A DNA stretch of 64,000 nucleotides from Cordilura impudica. Its lineage: Eukaryota > Arthropoda > Insecta > Diptera > Scathophagidae. The notes beneath the pieces are model-generated. The model was given only the letters and a program-made list of their open reading frames with translations, did no database searches and was not told the DNA's origin. Of the stretch, positions 36,098-47,385 are shown piece after piece (the first letter of the stretch is position 1; every line of letters starts with the position of its first letter). The DNA is taken from contig OY821517.1 of assembly GCA_963682025.1 (NCBI GenBank), forward strand, positions 18,254,048 through 18,318,047. The letters run 5' to 3'. A program made the position numbers and the translations under genes.

Positions 36098-36930
36098 ATA
36101 GGCTTCTGCTAACGCTTTCTCCTTTAATATCTCTTCTTTCCAAGATTAGCTTCCACGTGTCATCAGACATCCACTGAGTTCTTTTTGGTGTTATGAAGCC
36201 TATTTGTTCTTTGGCAGCATCATTAAAATTATCGTTGGTGTTTTGCCATTCTACTGGGTGTCCACTTTGCATTTTTAAGCCTGTTTGCAGGTCTTCTACG
36301 TAGCTGTGAAGGATTTGATGGTTTTTCAACTTTTGCACATATTTGCGTTTGATGGATTCGGGTTTGCGAATAGCCGCAACTTTTAACCGCACAATACCAA
36401 CTACAAGATGGTGGTCTGTGGAACAGTCTGCACCGCACTTGGATCGGACGTCAAGAAGAATTCTGCGCCATGACCTACTAATATTTATGTGGTCGATTTG
36501 GTTTTCTGTCATTCTGTCCGGTAATACCCAGATAGTTTTATGACAGGTTTTGTGGGGGAATATGGTCCCTCCGATCACAAGATTGTTGTTGCTGCATATT
36601 TCGGCAAAGAGTTCTCCATTTTCCGTCATTCTACCAATGACGTCCCATTATAGTTTCTCTGCCTATGTTAGCTGTGCCTAATTGCGCGTTGAAGTCTCCC
36701 TTAAGAAAAATTATGTCACCGCGTTTCATTCTCCGAAGTGTCAGATGTTTCTGTTGGGGCATAACACTGAATGCAAGTAAGGTTTCTAGCCCTAGTGCGG
36801 AACCTTGCTGTGATTATTCTATCACCACAAGGTTTCCAGTTTATCAGAGCGGTCCGGGCTTCCCTGGATAATAATATACCAACTCCACTAGATCTAGGTT
36901 GGTCGGCTGGCTTGTAGGTCCAATTCATTT
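36084..36930 (-). pseudogene. RTE-like endonuclease domain, broken
   Basis: Family role: nicks target DNA for target-primed reverse transcription. The piece at 36716-36928 encodes SSGVGILLSREARTALINW and ARNLTCIQCYAPTE, the central strands of the EEP fold. DNA just left of it reads as a GDFNAQLG-like block near 36690, in another frame. The piece 36084-36629 begins NGELFAEICSNNNLVIGGT, has an NQIDHINISRSWRR stretch and STDHHLVVG, where the family's catalytic SDH motif is read as TDHH. Frameshifts lie between the pieces. Confidence 0.75.
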
Positions 36931-37060
36931 CTAATCTGTGAAGACGTTATAAATGGGTAATTTGTAATGATCCGTGTGATCGCATTATCCTGCCTTTTAC
37001 TGCTTTTCCTACGCCTATCCCGACTTTCGATTTGTCCATTTGTATGATTTGTTATCATTC

Positions 37061-37221
37061 CGTTGGAAACGCCAAAAAGTTCTCATATGCAATCAAACGT
37101 TTTGCCTTCGTTGATCAACTTTTTTTAAACTTCCATTGTTCGATAGAACAATGCTGGCTTCGTCCCATATTCGAAGAGTTTTTACAAAAATAAGTCATTA
37201 TTCTGCACAAAAACGATTATA
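37061..37221. other. spacer between LINE and MITE
   Basis: About 160 bp. A decayed stretch near 37130-37165 is somewhat GC-richer. No feature recognised. Confidence 0.4.
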
Positions 37222-37477
37222 TCTGTGGTCGCAAGCGACAACCGCCTAAGTCGACTTAAGAACGATTTGAGTTATGTATGTTATCATATTCTACTTACAA
37301 CGCTTTATATTTACGTTAAATCACATTTCTCTAACACTGTTTTTTAAAAAGTTATTAATAAAAATATTCTGACCTAAGTCGTTATGAAGCCCCATAACAT
37401 ACATGCCTATATATGAAAAGTTATTTTTCTCGAAAGCATGATTTTCGACTTAGGCGGTTAATGCTTGTGACCACAGA
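37222..37477. mobile_element. 256-bp MITE, TCTGTGGTC ends, copy 1
   Basis: TCTGTGGTCGCAAGCGACAA at the left and, inverted, TCTGTGGTCACAAGCATTAA at the right, both followed by CCGCCTAAGTCGA. Flanks TATA and TATT. A second copy lies inverted at 41917-42154. The same first eight bases (TCTGTGGT) and the same TATW flank occur in the unrelated 750-bp MITE family at 9.4 and 19.1 kb. Confidence 0.85.
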
Positions 37478-37714
37478 TATTTGCACTTCGCTTTTGGAAT
37501 TCTCTCACGTGTGGAAAGTGCAAGAGCGGTCTACACGATTTGTTCTCATTTCTTCGACCAGCTGATTCTGCACTTAGCAAAACATTATTGGCAGCTCAAA
37601 TAAAAAAAAAAAAAATTATATGCGTTTGACCAGAATTATTTGTATTTGTAAAAACTATTTTTAGTATAAGTAGTATGAGTACGGGGTTTCTATAACACTT
37701 TCTCAGTACAAACG

Positions 37715-37842
37715 CGGCTCCATGCATAGCTGTAAAAGAGTGATTACTTCGTAATTGAAATTTAACAGCTGTGACGTCATATCAATCATAGCTGTAAAAG
37801 AGTGATTACTTCGTAATTCGTAAAATTTAACAGCTTGACGAT
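37715..37842. repeat. ~64-bp direct duplication
   Basis: The block CATAGCTGTAAAAGAGTGAT TACTTCGTAATT, then AAATTTAACAGCT, occurs twice (starting near 37726 and 37790). No coding role. Confidence 0.75.
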
Positions 37843-37849
37843 CGGTGGA

Positions 37850-37975
37850 TTGAAATTTGTGTGGGGTGAGATCGGGGATCGGGGGGTGTGGTCGGGGGTT
37901 AGAAACCTATAATCGCGGGGTAGACACCTGTGATCGGGGGGTGAGATCGGAGGGTAGAAAACCTCCGAGACTATG
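37850..37975. other. G-rich strand-asymmetric stretch
   Basis: The plus strand carries many runs of three to six G in GATCGGGG and GGTAGAAACC-type repeats, in sharp contrast with the AT-rich surroundings. Closely spaced G runs could form a G-quadruplex. No gene recognised. Confidence 0.7.
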
Positions 37976-38287
37976 TAAATAAAAAATAAACTTTAGTGCA
38001 TATGATGATAATATGACGACCTTTTGAATTGAAAAGAAACTATCAGTGATTCACCTATATTAAAATCTGTAAATGAAGACTGTTTATTACAGAAGGCAAA
38101 AATGGAGGAATTGAGCTATTACATCTTCCCTATGGTAGAAACCTGTGAGTGAAGCTTCATTAACTTTGTGCAACCAAACAACAAGAGAAGGATTCATCAA
38201 AGCCCAGTTAGAATCAGGCAAATCAATGCCGAAATTCGATAGCAAAAAAGATTTTGTCACAAAATAAACTCTTTATAACTATTCATA

Positions 38288-38718
38288 ATTATAATAAAAA
38301 TAGGTAAAGCGATTTCTTGTCACCGATGTTTTGTTAAACAGTTTTATCCCGATTTTGACCAAAGGTATATTATTTGAAAGCTATTTCTTCTTTGCTGTCC
38401 ACCAGATTTACAGATTTAAATTTTTTTTACATTTTTTTTGGACTAAAATACATTTTAAGTTACTACTACTACATACATAAAATTATATAATGATATGTGT
38501 GTGTTTATTAAATTTGTTAGTGTGTTTGTAAAAAAAAAAATTAGTTTAGTTCACTCACAATAATAATTGTCTTAAATTGAAAATAATCTTAGACATAAAC
38601 CAATAAATAATAATATTTAAAAAGTGTTGAATTGTGAATTGGCTAAAATTGATTGTTAAATGAAAAAATAAAATTTCCTAGAATTTTCATTCGAATTTTG
38701 AGGGCTTGGTTCTGCTAG
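38288..38718 (+). mobile_element. Helitron-like MITE, copy 7
   Basis: TATAATAAAAATAGGTAAAG at the start with CGATTTCTTGTCACCGATG, and GGGCTTGGTTCTGCTAG at the end. The interior is longer than in copies 2-5 because of an extra ~60 bp around TAAACCAATAAATAATAATA. Confidence 0.75.
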
Positions 38719-38969
38719 TTACCATTTCTTGCACTTTTGTAAAAAAATTGTTGTCATGCTTTTTTTCCTCTAAATAAATATAATTGCAATTGATTTCTAA
38801 CTTTTGCATATAAATAAACTTCATTAGAGTGACTTTGTATATCATGCTTTTAGTTATTTTTTAGGTATACTTTTTAAAGATTCAACATGAAATCGGAGGC
38901 AGAACATTAACTCCGATTGCTCCCAAACTTCGTAGCCTAACAACATTTATAATTTGGCATCTTTTTGGT

Positions 38970-39168
38970 ACCGTGCCCATAAAAAAACGTAAATTTTTTT
39001 TCTTCAGATAAAAGACACACAGACAGACGGACGGACAGACAGGAAGTGATTCTGAGTCGATCGGTATAATAAAACATGAGTCTAGCTAAAATATTTTTGG
39101 TAGTTGCAAACATCAGCACAAACTGATTATACCCTCACCACATAGTAGCATAGGGTATAAAAAGCACG
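38970..39168 (-). repeat. dispersed repeat B, 5' fragment
   Basis: Reverse complement gives GGGTATAATCAGTTTGTGCT, TTTTATTATACCGATCGACT and a CCGTCTGTC run, i.e. the first ~190 bp of repeat B. Confidence 0.65.
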
Positions 39169-39316
39169 CAGAAAAACCTTAAAATTTTTGAGCTACGAAT
39201 TTTGAGATCCTAGTTTAAATCTGAGAGTTCACCTAAGGAGTTTTTCCTTGTGAAAACTTTTTCTACAAATTGTATTTGTCGAAGGTTTAAAAAATGCCTT
39301 ACCGTATTATAAAATA

Positions 39317-39684
39317 CTAGCAGATTCCAGCACTCGAAATTCGAGTGCAATTTCTAGACAACTTTATTTCTCAACTTAGCTAATTCACAAACCAACACTT
39401 TTTTGGTTTATTATTATTGTGAATGAAGATAACAAACTCATTAACAAACACATTAACAAATTTAATAAATACACACATAGCATATGCATAATTTTATGTA
39501 TGTGTTAGAAGCAACTTTAAATGCAATTTACTCAAAATAAAGGAAAAAATTTAAAAATCTGTAAATCTGGTGAACAGCTAAAAAGAAATACCTTTCAAAT
39601 AATATAGGTTTGGTCAAAATCGGGATAAAACGGTAGAACAAAACATCGGTAACAAAAAATTGCCTAGCCTATTAATATTATAGA
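39317..39684 (-). mobile_element. Helitron-like MITE, copy 8
   Basis: A canonical minus-strand copy: CTAGCAGATTCCAGCACTCG at the left (its 3' end) and CCTAGCCTATTAATATTATA at the right (its 5' end). Confidence 0.8.
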
Positions 39685-41483
39685 TTTATAATTGTTTTTA
39701 ATTATGTTTTTTTTTATTATATGTTAAAGCTGTTGAACAATATCTAATGTCTGTGAATTTCAATATAACAAACTCTCATAAATTTTTAATTTACGGAAAA
39801 TTTTTAATTAAAATATTGTAATAAATCGCAAGTTAATGTGTGTTTACTTTACATACATCAAGGTTGATTACCCAAGTTAATAGAGAAACAATTACTATTG
39901 TTCTTTCATATCAAACATGAATTTGAATACAAATTTGAAAACAAAGTACCATAATTAACATACATATGTATAATTCGAATGTATGAGAATATAATTATTA
40001 ACTTTGTTCAAAAATAAATTTTCTTAAATTTAAAAACTAAAACCAATGAATTAATTTTAGCCATGTTAGCAAAAAATTCTTTAAAAACTCAAAATTGATA
40101 TTAAAAGTTATTTTTGTACGTTTTCTAATTTTGAGTATTTAAACGCCCTTTTCTAGCCTTAAAAACAAACCCTTAAAATCCCAAACGTCTCTTCAACCAC
40201 AAAATGAAAATATTATAGAACACACACCCCCTCCTCTCCCCAAAAAAAAAAAAAAAATAGCATCTTCCATACATGTTGCTCATTTCGATTTGAATTCCTT
40301 TTGTATTTATGCATTAACATTTTTTTCGGTATCTTTCTTTTGTCCCTTTTGTGCAAATTTCAGCATAAATTGGCTCATTCCCCAATAAAATAAATTGCAA
40401 AGAAAAAATACAATTCAAATAAATTTTAACCCCGAAAGAAACACCCAAGACACCCTTATATATTTTGCAGTTAAATTGTAAATATTGATCGTGGGCAAAT
40501 TTTGCTATTAACCCTCTAAAGCTTTCGTGTTTTTTAAATGAAATTTAGACAAATATAACATCTAATTTGTTCGCTAAATTTAAGCTTTAACAACTCAGAA
40601 AGGTTGAAAATTAAGATAAAAAATGTTATTTACAAAAATTCTAAATTAAGATTGTTTCTATGTATAACTTTAAAATGAAACACTTCAAAGGGAACTGTCT
40701 GGAAAAATTCTTATTCTAAGAACTAGATAAAATTTCAAGGCTAATGATGAGTATCAAGTGTGGCCTATCATGGATACGATTACATCAGAATAGTTTTAAC
40801 ATTTGGGTTAACATAAATTGCTGGTAACGCTAAGGACCTACAGCGTTACCTGACCTGTCAGGTAAACCTAACCTAAAATAACACATTAATAAATTTCGGT
40901 TAAATCAGCCGACCCAGTTATTTTGCAAAGTAGATTTTTTATCCTACGCTCATCACTGGCTTACTGACTGTGGAATGCTATTTAAGCGTTTTGAATTATT
41001 GATTCGATAAAACAAAATCAATGATTTTTGAAATCGATATCAAGCGACCAAGCCTTACAACTAGTTTACTATATCTACTAAAAGATTTTATTAATTTTAA
41101 AAACTAACAGTAATCCGAAAAATGTTAGCCTCTTCTTGTTTCGAATAAGTTTTCATGATATAGGGAATTGTCGATTATAAAACCCAAAAATAAGTAAAAT
41201 AATTGTAGTTATGCTAATTTTATCTCAAACTACTGTCTTAAAACTTGGTGTGGGTCCTTTTTGTAGGTCTTGTGCGTTAGAGGGTTTCTGTACACAGATT
41301 TTGAATTTGTAGTATTTGTGTTTCGAAGATGATAAGAAAATATGTTTGCTTCAAATTTTAATTAATTCTAAGGTCAATAAACTTATTGTGTCCATTTTTG
41401 ATGGAAGCTTTTATTTATGAAAGATCTAAAATATTTAATTTATTTCCCTTTGAAGGGTTTGGCACACAAATTTGAGAAGAAAA
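39685..41483. other. AT-rich DNA without a recognised gene
   Basis: No coding similarity on either strand. A C-rich run precedes a poly-A tract near 40225-40258. There is no clear element terminus. This is one of the longest blocks in the window I could not assign. Confidence 0.45.
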
Positions 41484-41660
41484 TACCCTCCACACCAGTA
41501 CATAAGTTTGTCATTCCGATTCTTATAATTAGAAAAAAAATCTGGGCCCCATAATATATATATATTTGTGATCCTTATAACAAGTGGAATTGATATAGCG
41601 ATGTCCGTCTGTCCGTCTGTGGAAATCACGATCGCGTCCTCAATAGGTCAGGTGGATTGA
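41484..41660 (+). repeat. dispersed repeat C, 5' fragment
   Basis: ATACCCTCCACACCAGTACA then GTTTGTCATTCCG and TTGATATAGCGATGTCCGTC. The match fades after the CGTCTG run. Confidence 0.65.
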
Positions 41661-41916
41661 TTAATGTTATTGAAAATGATTCATTGACATCCTGGGAAAG
41701 TTGCTTTTTGAAATCATAAAAATCGGTTCATTAAGTGCTGAGGTATCAATGAAAAAGTAAAAAAGGCTTGAAAAAATATGTTGTTCTAAGTTGTTATCGT
41801 TGTTTTTCTAATAAATAAATAAATTTCTAATGTTTTCATTTCGTGTCATAGCTGTTGTTGTTGTTGTTTTTGTAGTGTTTGTGTGTGTAGCATTTGCTAC
41901 ATAAGTGTAGTGTATA
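41661..41916. other. AT-rich spacer with TTG microsatellite
   Basis: Contains GTTGTTGTTGTTGTTTTTG near 41852. No gene seen. Confidence 0.4.
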
Positions 41917-42154
41917 TCTGTGGTCACAAGTATTAACCGCCTAAGTCGGAAATCATGCTTTCGAAGAAATAACTTTTTAGATAAATGTCATGGTGCTTCA
42001 TTACGGCTTTGGTTAGTATATTTTTATTAATAAATTTTTAACAAACAGTGTTAGAGAAATGGGGATTTCACATAAATATAAAGCGTTTTTAGTAGTATAC
42101 ATAACTCAAATCGTTCTTAAGTCGACTTAGGCGGCTATCGCTTGTGACCACAGA
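41917..42154. mobile_element. 238-bp MITE, TCTGTGGTC ends, copy 2
   Basis: Inverted relative to the copy at 37222. Ends TCTGTGGTCACAAGTATTAA and, in reverse complement, TCTGTGGTCACAAGCGATAG, flanked by TATA on both sides. It lies at the 5' edge of a dispersed repeat C copy. Confidence 0.85.
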
Positions 42155-42575
42155 TATATTAGTTTGTCATTCCGTTTGAAACGCATCGAAAAATATATTT
42201 TCGACCCCATAAAGTATTTATATTCTTGATCCTTCTAACAACTCGAATCGATATAGCGATGTCCGTCTGTCTGTCTGCTGAAATCACGCTCATTCACAAA
42301 ATAAACCATTTACCTTTTTTTTTTTATATTATTTCGAGCAGGTTGGTGCCAAGGTATGACTAAAATATGGTCGCACCTCTAAAAATAGCTAAAAATTCGG
42401 TGTGTTTGTTGTAATATTTTAGTATTAAGTTTATCAAATTGTTTACTCTTTTCAAATATTTTATTAAAATTTGTTCTAAATATTGCAATAAGTCCAGATA
42501 TTAATGTAAACGTAAATCCCTGTTGGAGGGTATCAAAAATTCGGCATAGCCGAATTTAACACTCTTAGTTATTTA
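42155..42575 (+). repeat. dispersed repeat C, copy interrupted by a MITE
   Basis: GTTTGTCATTCCGTTTGAAA, TCGATATAGCGATGTCCGTC, then the 3' end TGGAGGGTATCAAAAATTCG with the hairpin ATTCGGC-ATA-GCCGAAT and CACTCTTAG. The expected CCCTCCAC start is displaced by the MITE. Confidence 0.7.
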
Positions 42576-42634
42576 TAATAGTTTAATGGATAAATATAAT
42601 TGTTGTTTGTTCGATTTTTTTTCATGGGAACCTT

Positions 42635-43308
42635 TACCCAGCCATCTCACATCACACTGCAAGTTCGAAAAACTCAAAACACTCACATTTTTTTTACTAA
42701 TACACACACATTTTCCGCAGTGGTCACACTAACCCAGCAATCTCACATCACACTGCAAGTTCGAAAAACTCAATACACTCACATTTTTTTTACTAATACA
42801 CACACATTTTCCGCAGTGGTCACACTAACTGCACCAAATTTTTCGTGCGAGTAGTGGCAGACACTAACGATGATTAATGTTACCCTGTTATGAATTTAAT
42901 GCAAATTTACTGGATTCTGTAAAATTGTAATTAAATTTTTAACTTGTTAAATCTATTATAATGATTTATTTTTTGAAATGCACATTCAAAAACGCAAGTT
43001 TGTTAATTATAGAGCATAAATATTATTAACTATTATTAAAATAATACTAATAATAATAAATGTAAACATTTTCCCTCAAACATGTGCCTGTATAATAAAC
43101 TCGGTAACTCTACTTAAAATAAAATAAGAGAGAGAAGTATACAAATTTTTTCAAGTTTACGCTCCGACAACATTTTAAAAATGAGATTGCAGTCAGATGT
43201 GTGAGCATAAAATTTAATGGCGATGGATTCGACTAATTCGAACAATTTTTCGTTGATAATACGTACACAACGATTTTACAATTTCAGTGTGATGTGAGAT
43301 TGGGGGGT
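42635..43308. mobile_element. candidate TIR element with 96-bp duplicated end
   Basis: AACCCAGCAATCTCACATCA at 42731 is matched in reverse complement at 43285-43309 (AACCCCCCAATCTCACATCA), two mismatches over 25 bases, giving inverted ends. The left end is duplicated as a 96-bp unit (starts at 42637 and 42733). Each unit closes with TGGTCACACTA (42721-42731 and 42817-42827), matching the fly core-promoter Motif 1 consensus. No coding frame other than the one created by the in-frame 96-bp repeat. Target duplication unclear. Confidence 0.6.
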
Positions 43309-44417
43309 TATCTGCGTTCACAAAAATTTAATTTTATGTATTTACATTGTTGCTCATTGCATTTAATAATTGCCTTCAATTAACAAATTATGAAAATACC
43401 TAAAATGTTTATTAAATATCTTATTAATTTTACACATAATTATAATTTACAATCGAGCCCATTTCGTCTCTTAGTGCTGATAACCTTGGGTATAATATTG
43501 TGTTTAGAACGTATTGAAATTTGCGAAAATCGGTGTATGAAATCGACAAAATTGCCCTCCAATCCAAAATGTCACATAGATTTCGATAAAATTATGTGTA
43601 TTATAACCATTAAGCAATAGATCAAACATAATGTTATGTTTCTGCTGCAAAACATTTCAATTTGTAGCACCTTATTCACATTTGTTATAAATGGAATGCC
43701 AGCCTGACTATTCATATTATTTGATAAATCTTAACAGAAATATTTCAAATTATTTTTTAAGGAATGGCAGCAGTTGGTAGTTGTTTCGCCACAAATTCAT
43801 ATAATATACATTTCATATTGAAGTATAAACACAAATTTAGTAAAAGTTTTCATCACCAACCCAACCCAACCCAATTCAAAAAAAATCAAATCAAATCAAC
43901 CAACTCCTTTTATGAAAGTAGAAAAAAAAGTGAAAAAGAAACAAGCCTTCTTCGAAAGACTAGCAAAAGTACAGTGGTCAGGTAACAGAATTGTAGAGTA
44001 CAAATATCTTTATTCCGGTTCCTTTAAAGTAAAAAGGCGTTCTTGCCATGTTCTTCTAATAGAGAAGAAACAATGTCTCTTATACGGCGAATGCTATTTA
44101 TGTATCTGGAATTGACATATTGATGCTTTACAGTTTGTAGGGCATTAGTTATACAAACATACATAAAATATACTACCGGTGACGCAGGATCTATCTCTTT
44201 ACCATAACAGTATGAGCATGGCCGAAACGAATTAGAATTTGACCGGGCAAAGTACTAATTTAATACACTCTGATTAGCAACACAAGACTTCTTTTTGCTT
44301 CCGTGATTTCCGACTCTAGGAAAATTCGAATAGGGACAGTATGAATATGCAAACGTCTATCAATCATCGGGTAGAATATTCTGAAAAACATTCATGGCTG
44401 TTCCTGTTCTCTTTTTC
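43309..44417. other. AT-rich DNA with short unassigned frames
   Basis: Small plus-strand frames at 43390-43620 (76 codons), 43764-43985 and 43912-44115 show no domain I recognise. The last two overlap in different frames and contain Lys/Ser-rich low-complexity sequence. They could be chance frames. An Inr or promoter was not convincingly seen. Confidence 0.4.
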
Positions 44418-44609
44418 ATTATACCCTACTATGTGGCCACGTTATAATGACTTTGTCCTGATGTTTCTAACTACAAAAATATTTCACCTAGTCCCATCTT
44501 TTATTATACTGATTGACTCAGGCACACCTTCCGAGTCGATTTAGCGATGTCCTCTGTCTGTTTGTCCATGTAAACCTTGTAATCAAACTATATGTCGCAG
44601 ATATAAATA

Positions 44610-45864
44610 CGAGGGCGGATCAATAAGTTCGTGACATTTCGAACTTCCCTCGTAGTTATATGAAATGCAATACTGCTCCCATCAAGTACCACCTGTTAAT
44701 AGACTACTGTAAAATTTTGAGCAAGTTCCGTCATTTACTTTGCGTTTAACAGCTGTTCAAAACACACAACTCGTGTTTTTTTTTTTAAATGGAAAAAAGT
44801 GAATTTCGAGTGCTCACTAAACATTATTTTTTGCGAAAAATACCGTCAATCAGACCAAGGAAAAGCATAATAAATACTATGGGGACTCTGCACCACTAAT
44901 TTCAATGGTGAAAAGTGGTTTACTGACTTTCGTTGTGGTCGCACAAATACAAATGGCGCTAAACGTTTTGGACGGCCAATTGAGGTCAATACACCCGAAA
45001 ATGTCGAATAAATCCACGATATGGTGTTGACCGATGGAAGAGTAAAAGTGCGTGAGATTGTTGATGCCATAGGCATTTAATATGGCAGTGTGGTTTCGAT
45101 TTTAAATGATCAGTTGGGTTTAAGAAAGTTGTCTGCAAGATGGGTGTCGCTTTTGCTCTCAATTGACCATAAACGTAATCGTGTGACAACTTCAAAGGAT
45201 TGTTTGGAGTTGTTTAACCGCAACTCGAATGAGTTTTTCGGCGTTTTGTAACTGTGGATGAAACATGGATCCATTACAACACTCCGGCCACCAAGCAGCA
45301 GTCCGAACAATGGGTTTCTCCGGGTGAACCGGCTCCGAAGAAGGCCAAGGTAAGTTTGTCGGCCAATAAGGTGATGCACGCGGGATAATCCACATCGATT
45401 AACTTCAAAAGGGAAAAACAATAAACGGCGAATATTATGCCAACTTATTGGGACCGATTTAACGAGGATTAAAAAAAAACGACCCCATATGGCCAAGAAA
45501 AAAGTTATTTTTCATCAAGATAATGCACGGGAGCACACGTGTGTAGTCTCAATTCCATAAATTGGGCTACGAATTGGTACCTCATCCGCCATATTCTGCG
45601 GATTTAGCCCCCAGTGACTATTTCCTATTTCCAAACCTAAAGAAATGGCTCGGTGGAAAGAGATTTAGCTCCAACGATGAAATTATTGATCAAACAAATG
45701 CCTATTTTATGGACCTCGAAAAATCCTATTTTTTGGAAGGGATACTAAAATTGGAGAAACGTTGGACTAAGTGTATTTAGCTAAAAGGAGATTATGTTGA
45801 AAAAAAAAAAAAAAAAAAAAAACTGTTTCATTCCAAAAGTCACGGACTTATTGATCCGCCCTCG
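44610..45864 (+). mobile_element. mariner (DD34D), 1.25 kb, TA target duplication
   Basis: Ends CGAGGGCGGATCAATAAGTT (left) and its inverse CGAGGGCGGATCAATAAGTC (right) are almost identical. TA at 44608-44609 and 45865-45866. Its transposase is on the plus strand. It sits in the middle of dispersed repeat B, so it is younger than that repeat. Confidence 0.95.
44790..45780 (+). pseudogene. mariner DD34D transposase, multiply disrupted
   Basis: Starts at MEKSEFRVLTKHYF (44790). Recognisable blocks: LSARWV-like residues near 45133-45152, FVTVDETWIHYNTPATK with the first Asp (about 45248), QWVSPGEPAPKKAKVS, and KKTTPYGQEK. A FHQDNAREHT block is encoded near 45510 in another frame and carries the second Asp. 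Finally LGYELVPHPPYSADLAPSDYF carries the third, with SADL in place of the usual SPDL. C-terminal KWLGGKRFSSNDEIIDQTNA. About ten stops or shifts break the frame. A long A run at 45798-45822 lies in the 3' non-coding part. Confidence 0.9.
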
Positions 45865-46394
45865 TATATTTTGATGAGATTTGGTATATGAGCTTCTATC
45901 GGCCACAGGATGAACGCTACTGAAATTGAACACTACTGAATTGGTTCATGTTTAGACCTAGTCCCCATACTAACGACCCCTCTGAAAACGACTTAAATTG
46001 CCATAATATCCAAATTATCACATAGATCTCGGGGTGTGTGTATGTTTATTACATCCATTTATCAGTAGTCCAAAAATAAACCCTATAGGACAATTCTTGG
46101 TAATAGACCCCATATAAAGCTGATTCCCGATCTTCACTTAAATCTATCAAAAAACAAAAATTTTTCACAGATTTTTCTCAAATTTGGTTTGTATATGTTT
46201 TTTGTCAAAAAGAAGTGACCTTACCAAATATGGTCAGGATCGGTCCATTTTTCGACCTAGTCCCCATATAAATATAGCATCTTATATGAAATTTTTCATA
46301 TCCGAAGGCAAAAAATTATTTACAATGCCACTCAAATTTGGTTTATGCTTTCTTTTAACTCATACTCTCTGCCTGTCTGTCTTTCTGTCGTGGG

Positions 46395-47110
46395 GCAACC
46401 CCATTCCCCTTATCCAATTGATCTGAAACTTGGCCAATAGTTTTGTTGTGACTACAAATTAATTTTGAGGTAGTCACGCACAGTCATGCATAGTCACGCA
46501 CAGTCACGGACAGTCCCCTCTTCCGATCGATCTGAAACTTGGTCCATACACTTGCTGTGAAAAAAAGATTAACTTTGACTTAGTCACGCACAGTCACGGA
46601 GATTTTTAAAACGGATTTCCCCTTATCCGATCGATCTGAAACTTGGTGGATATACTTGCTGTAAAGAAAGCTTAACTTCGACATATTCACGCGTAGTCAC
46701 GCATAGTCACGCACAGTCACGCAGTGATTTAAAACCCATTTCCACTTATCCGATCGATCTGAAACTTGGTCGATAGACTGGCTGTGAAAAAAGATTAACT
46801 TTGACATTGTAACGCACAGTCACGCATAGTCACTTTCCCTCATCCGATCGACCTGAAACTTTGTCCATAGACTTGTTGTGGCCAAAGATTAATTTAAAGA
46901 TAGTTACATACAGTCACTCATAGTCACGCACAGTCACGGAGTGATTTAAACCCAATTTCCCTTCATCCGATCGATCTGAAACTTTGTCCATAGACTTGTT
47001 GTGGCATAGTCACGCACAGTCACGGAGTGATTTAAACCCCATTTCGCCTCATCCATTGTGACCAAAGATTAATTTTAAAATAGTCACGCAAAGTCACGTG
47101 ATTAAAATGA
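46395..47110. repeat. GTCACGCA satellite-like array, ~90-125-bp units
   Basis: Six or so units each contain CCGATCGATCTGAAACTTGG, a TAGACTTGCTGTG block, TTAACTTTGACATAGTCACG, runs of GTCACGCACAGTCACGCATA, and ATTTAAACCCATTTCC. Unit anchors lie at about 46412, 46523, 46628, 46750, 46842 and 46967. Within units, the 10-bp step GTCACGCAYA is itself tandem. Higher-order repeat structure, no coding. Confidence 0.85.
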
Positions 47111-47385
47111 TGTTCACGATTAAATTAATTTTAAAAAAATGTGATTATCACCAACGTGATTCTTTTATATTTAATAGCAATAACAAAGAAACATCAAACA
47201 AAGAAATAAAATAACAGTACATACAAAGGTTCAAAATTTTATGCAGAAGGAAAGAAAGAGTTTTAATAATAACTTTTTTATGGGTTAGATTATTTACACC
47301 CAATTAGTTGGACCTAAAGGTATGTATAGGGTATCGGAAAGTCGGTCTAGATCGACTGTTAAATTCTTACTTGTTTTTATTACAT

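Larger units (their letters stand above)
34262..37060 (-). mobile_element. RTE-like LINE with endonuclease, RT and (TATA) tail
   Basis: The minus-strand element has an apurinic-type endonuclease region (36084-36930), reverse transcriptase (34583-36097) and a C-terminal region (34285-34677), followed directly after the stop by a ~25-bp TATATA-type tail at 34262-34285. Short microsatellite tails instead of poly-A are usual for RTE elements. It is noticeably more GC-rich than its surroundings. The 5' end near 37060 is approximate. Confidence 0.8.
44418..47385 (+). repeat. dispersed repeat B, copy 2, with mariner insertion and satellite expansion
   Basis: The 5' part runs 44418-44607 (TATACCCTACTATGTGGC, GAGTCGATTTAGCGATGTCC). 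It resumes at 45867 after the mariner with TTTTGATGAGATTTGGTATA and ends GGTATCGGAAAGTCGGTCTAG near 47355. The internal 46395-47110 stretch is a repeat expansion absent from the other copies. Confidence 0.75.

Noticed and set aside
43390..44115. Small plus-strand gene downstream of the Motif 1 boxes
   Set aside because: Three short frames overlap in different phases, no conserved domain or splice pattern was seen, and the boxes are in a duplicated transposon-like end. Kept only as an unassigned region.
45110..45496. 128-codon minus-strand frame
   Set aside because: It is antisense to the mariner transposase on the plus strand and has no domain of its own.
46395..47110. CRISPR-like array from GTCACGCA repeats
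   Set aside because: Subrepeats are 10 bp and contiguous within larger similar units; no unique spacers.
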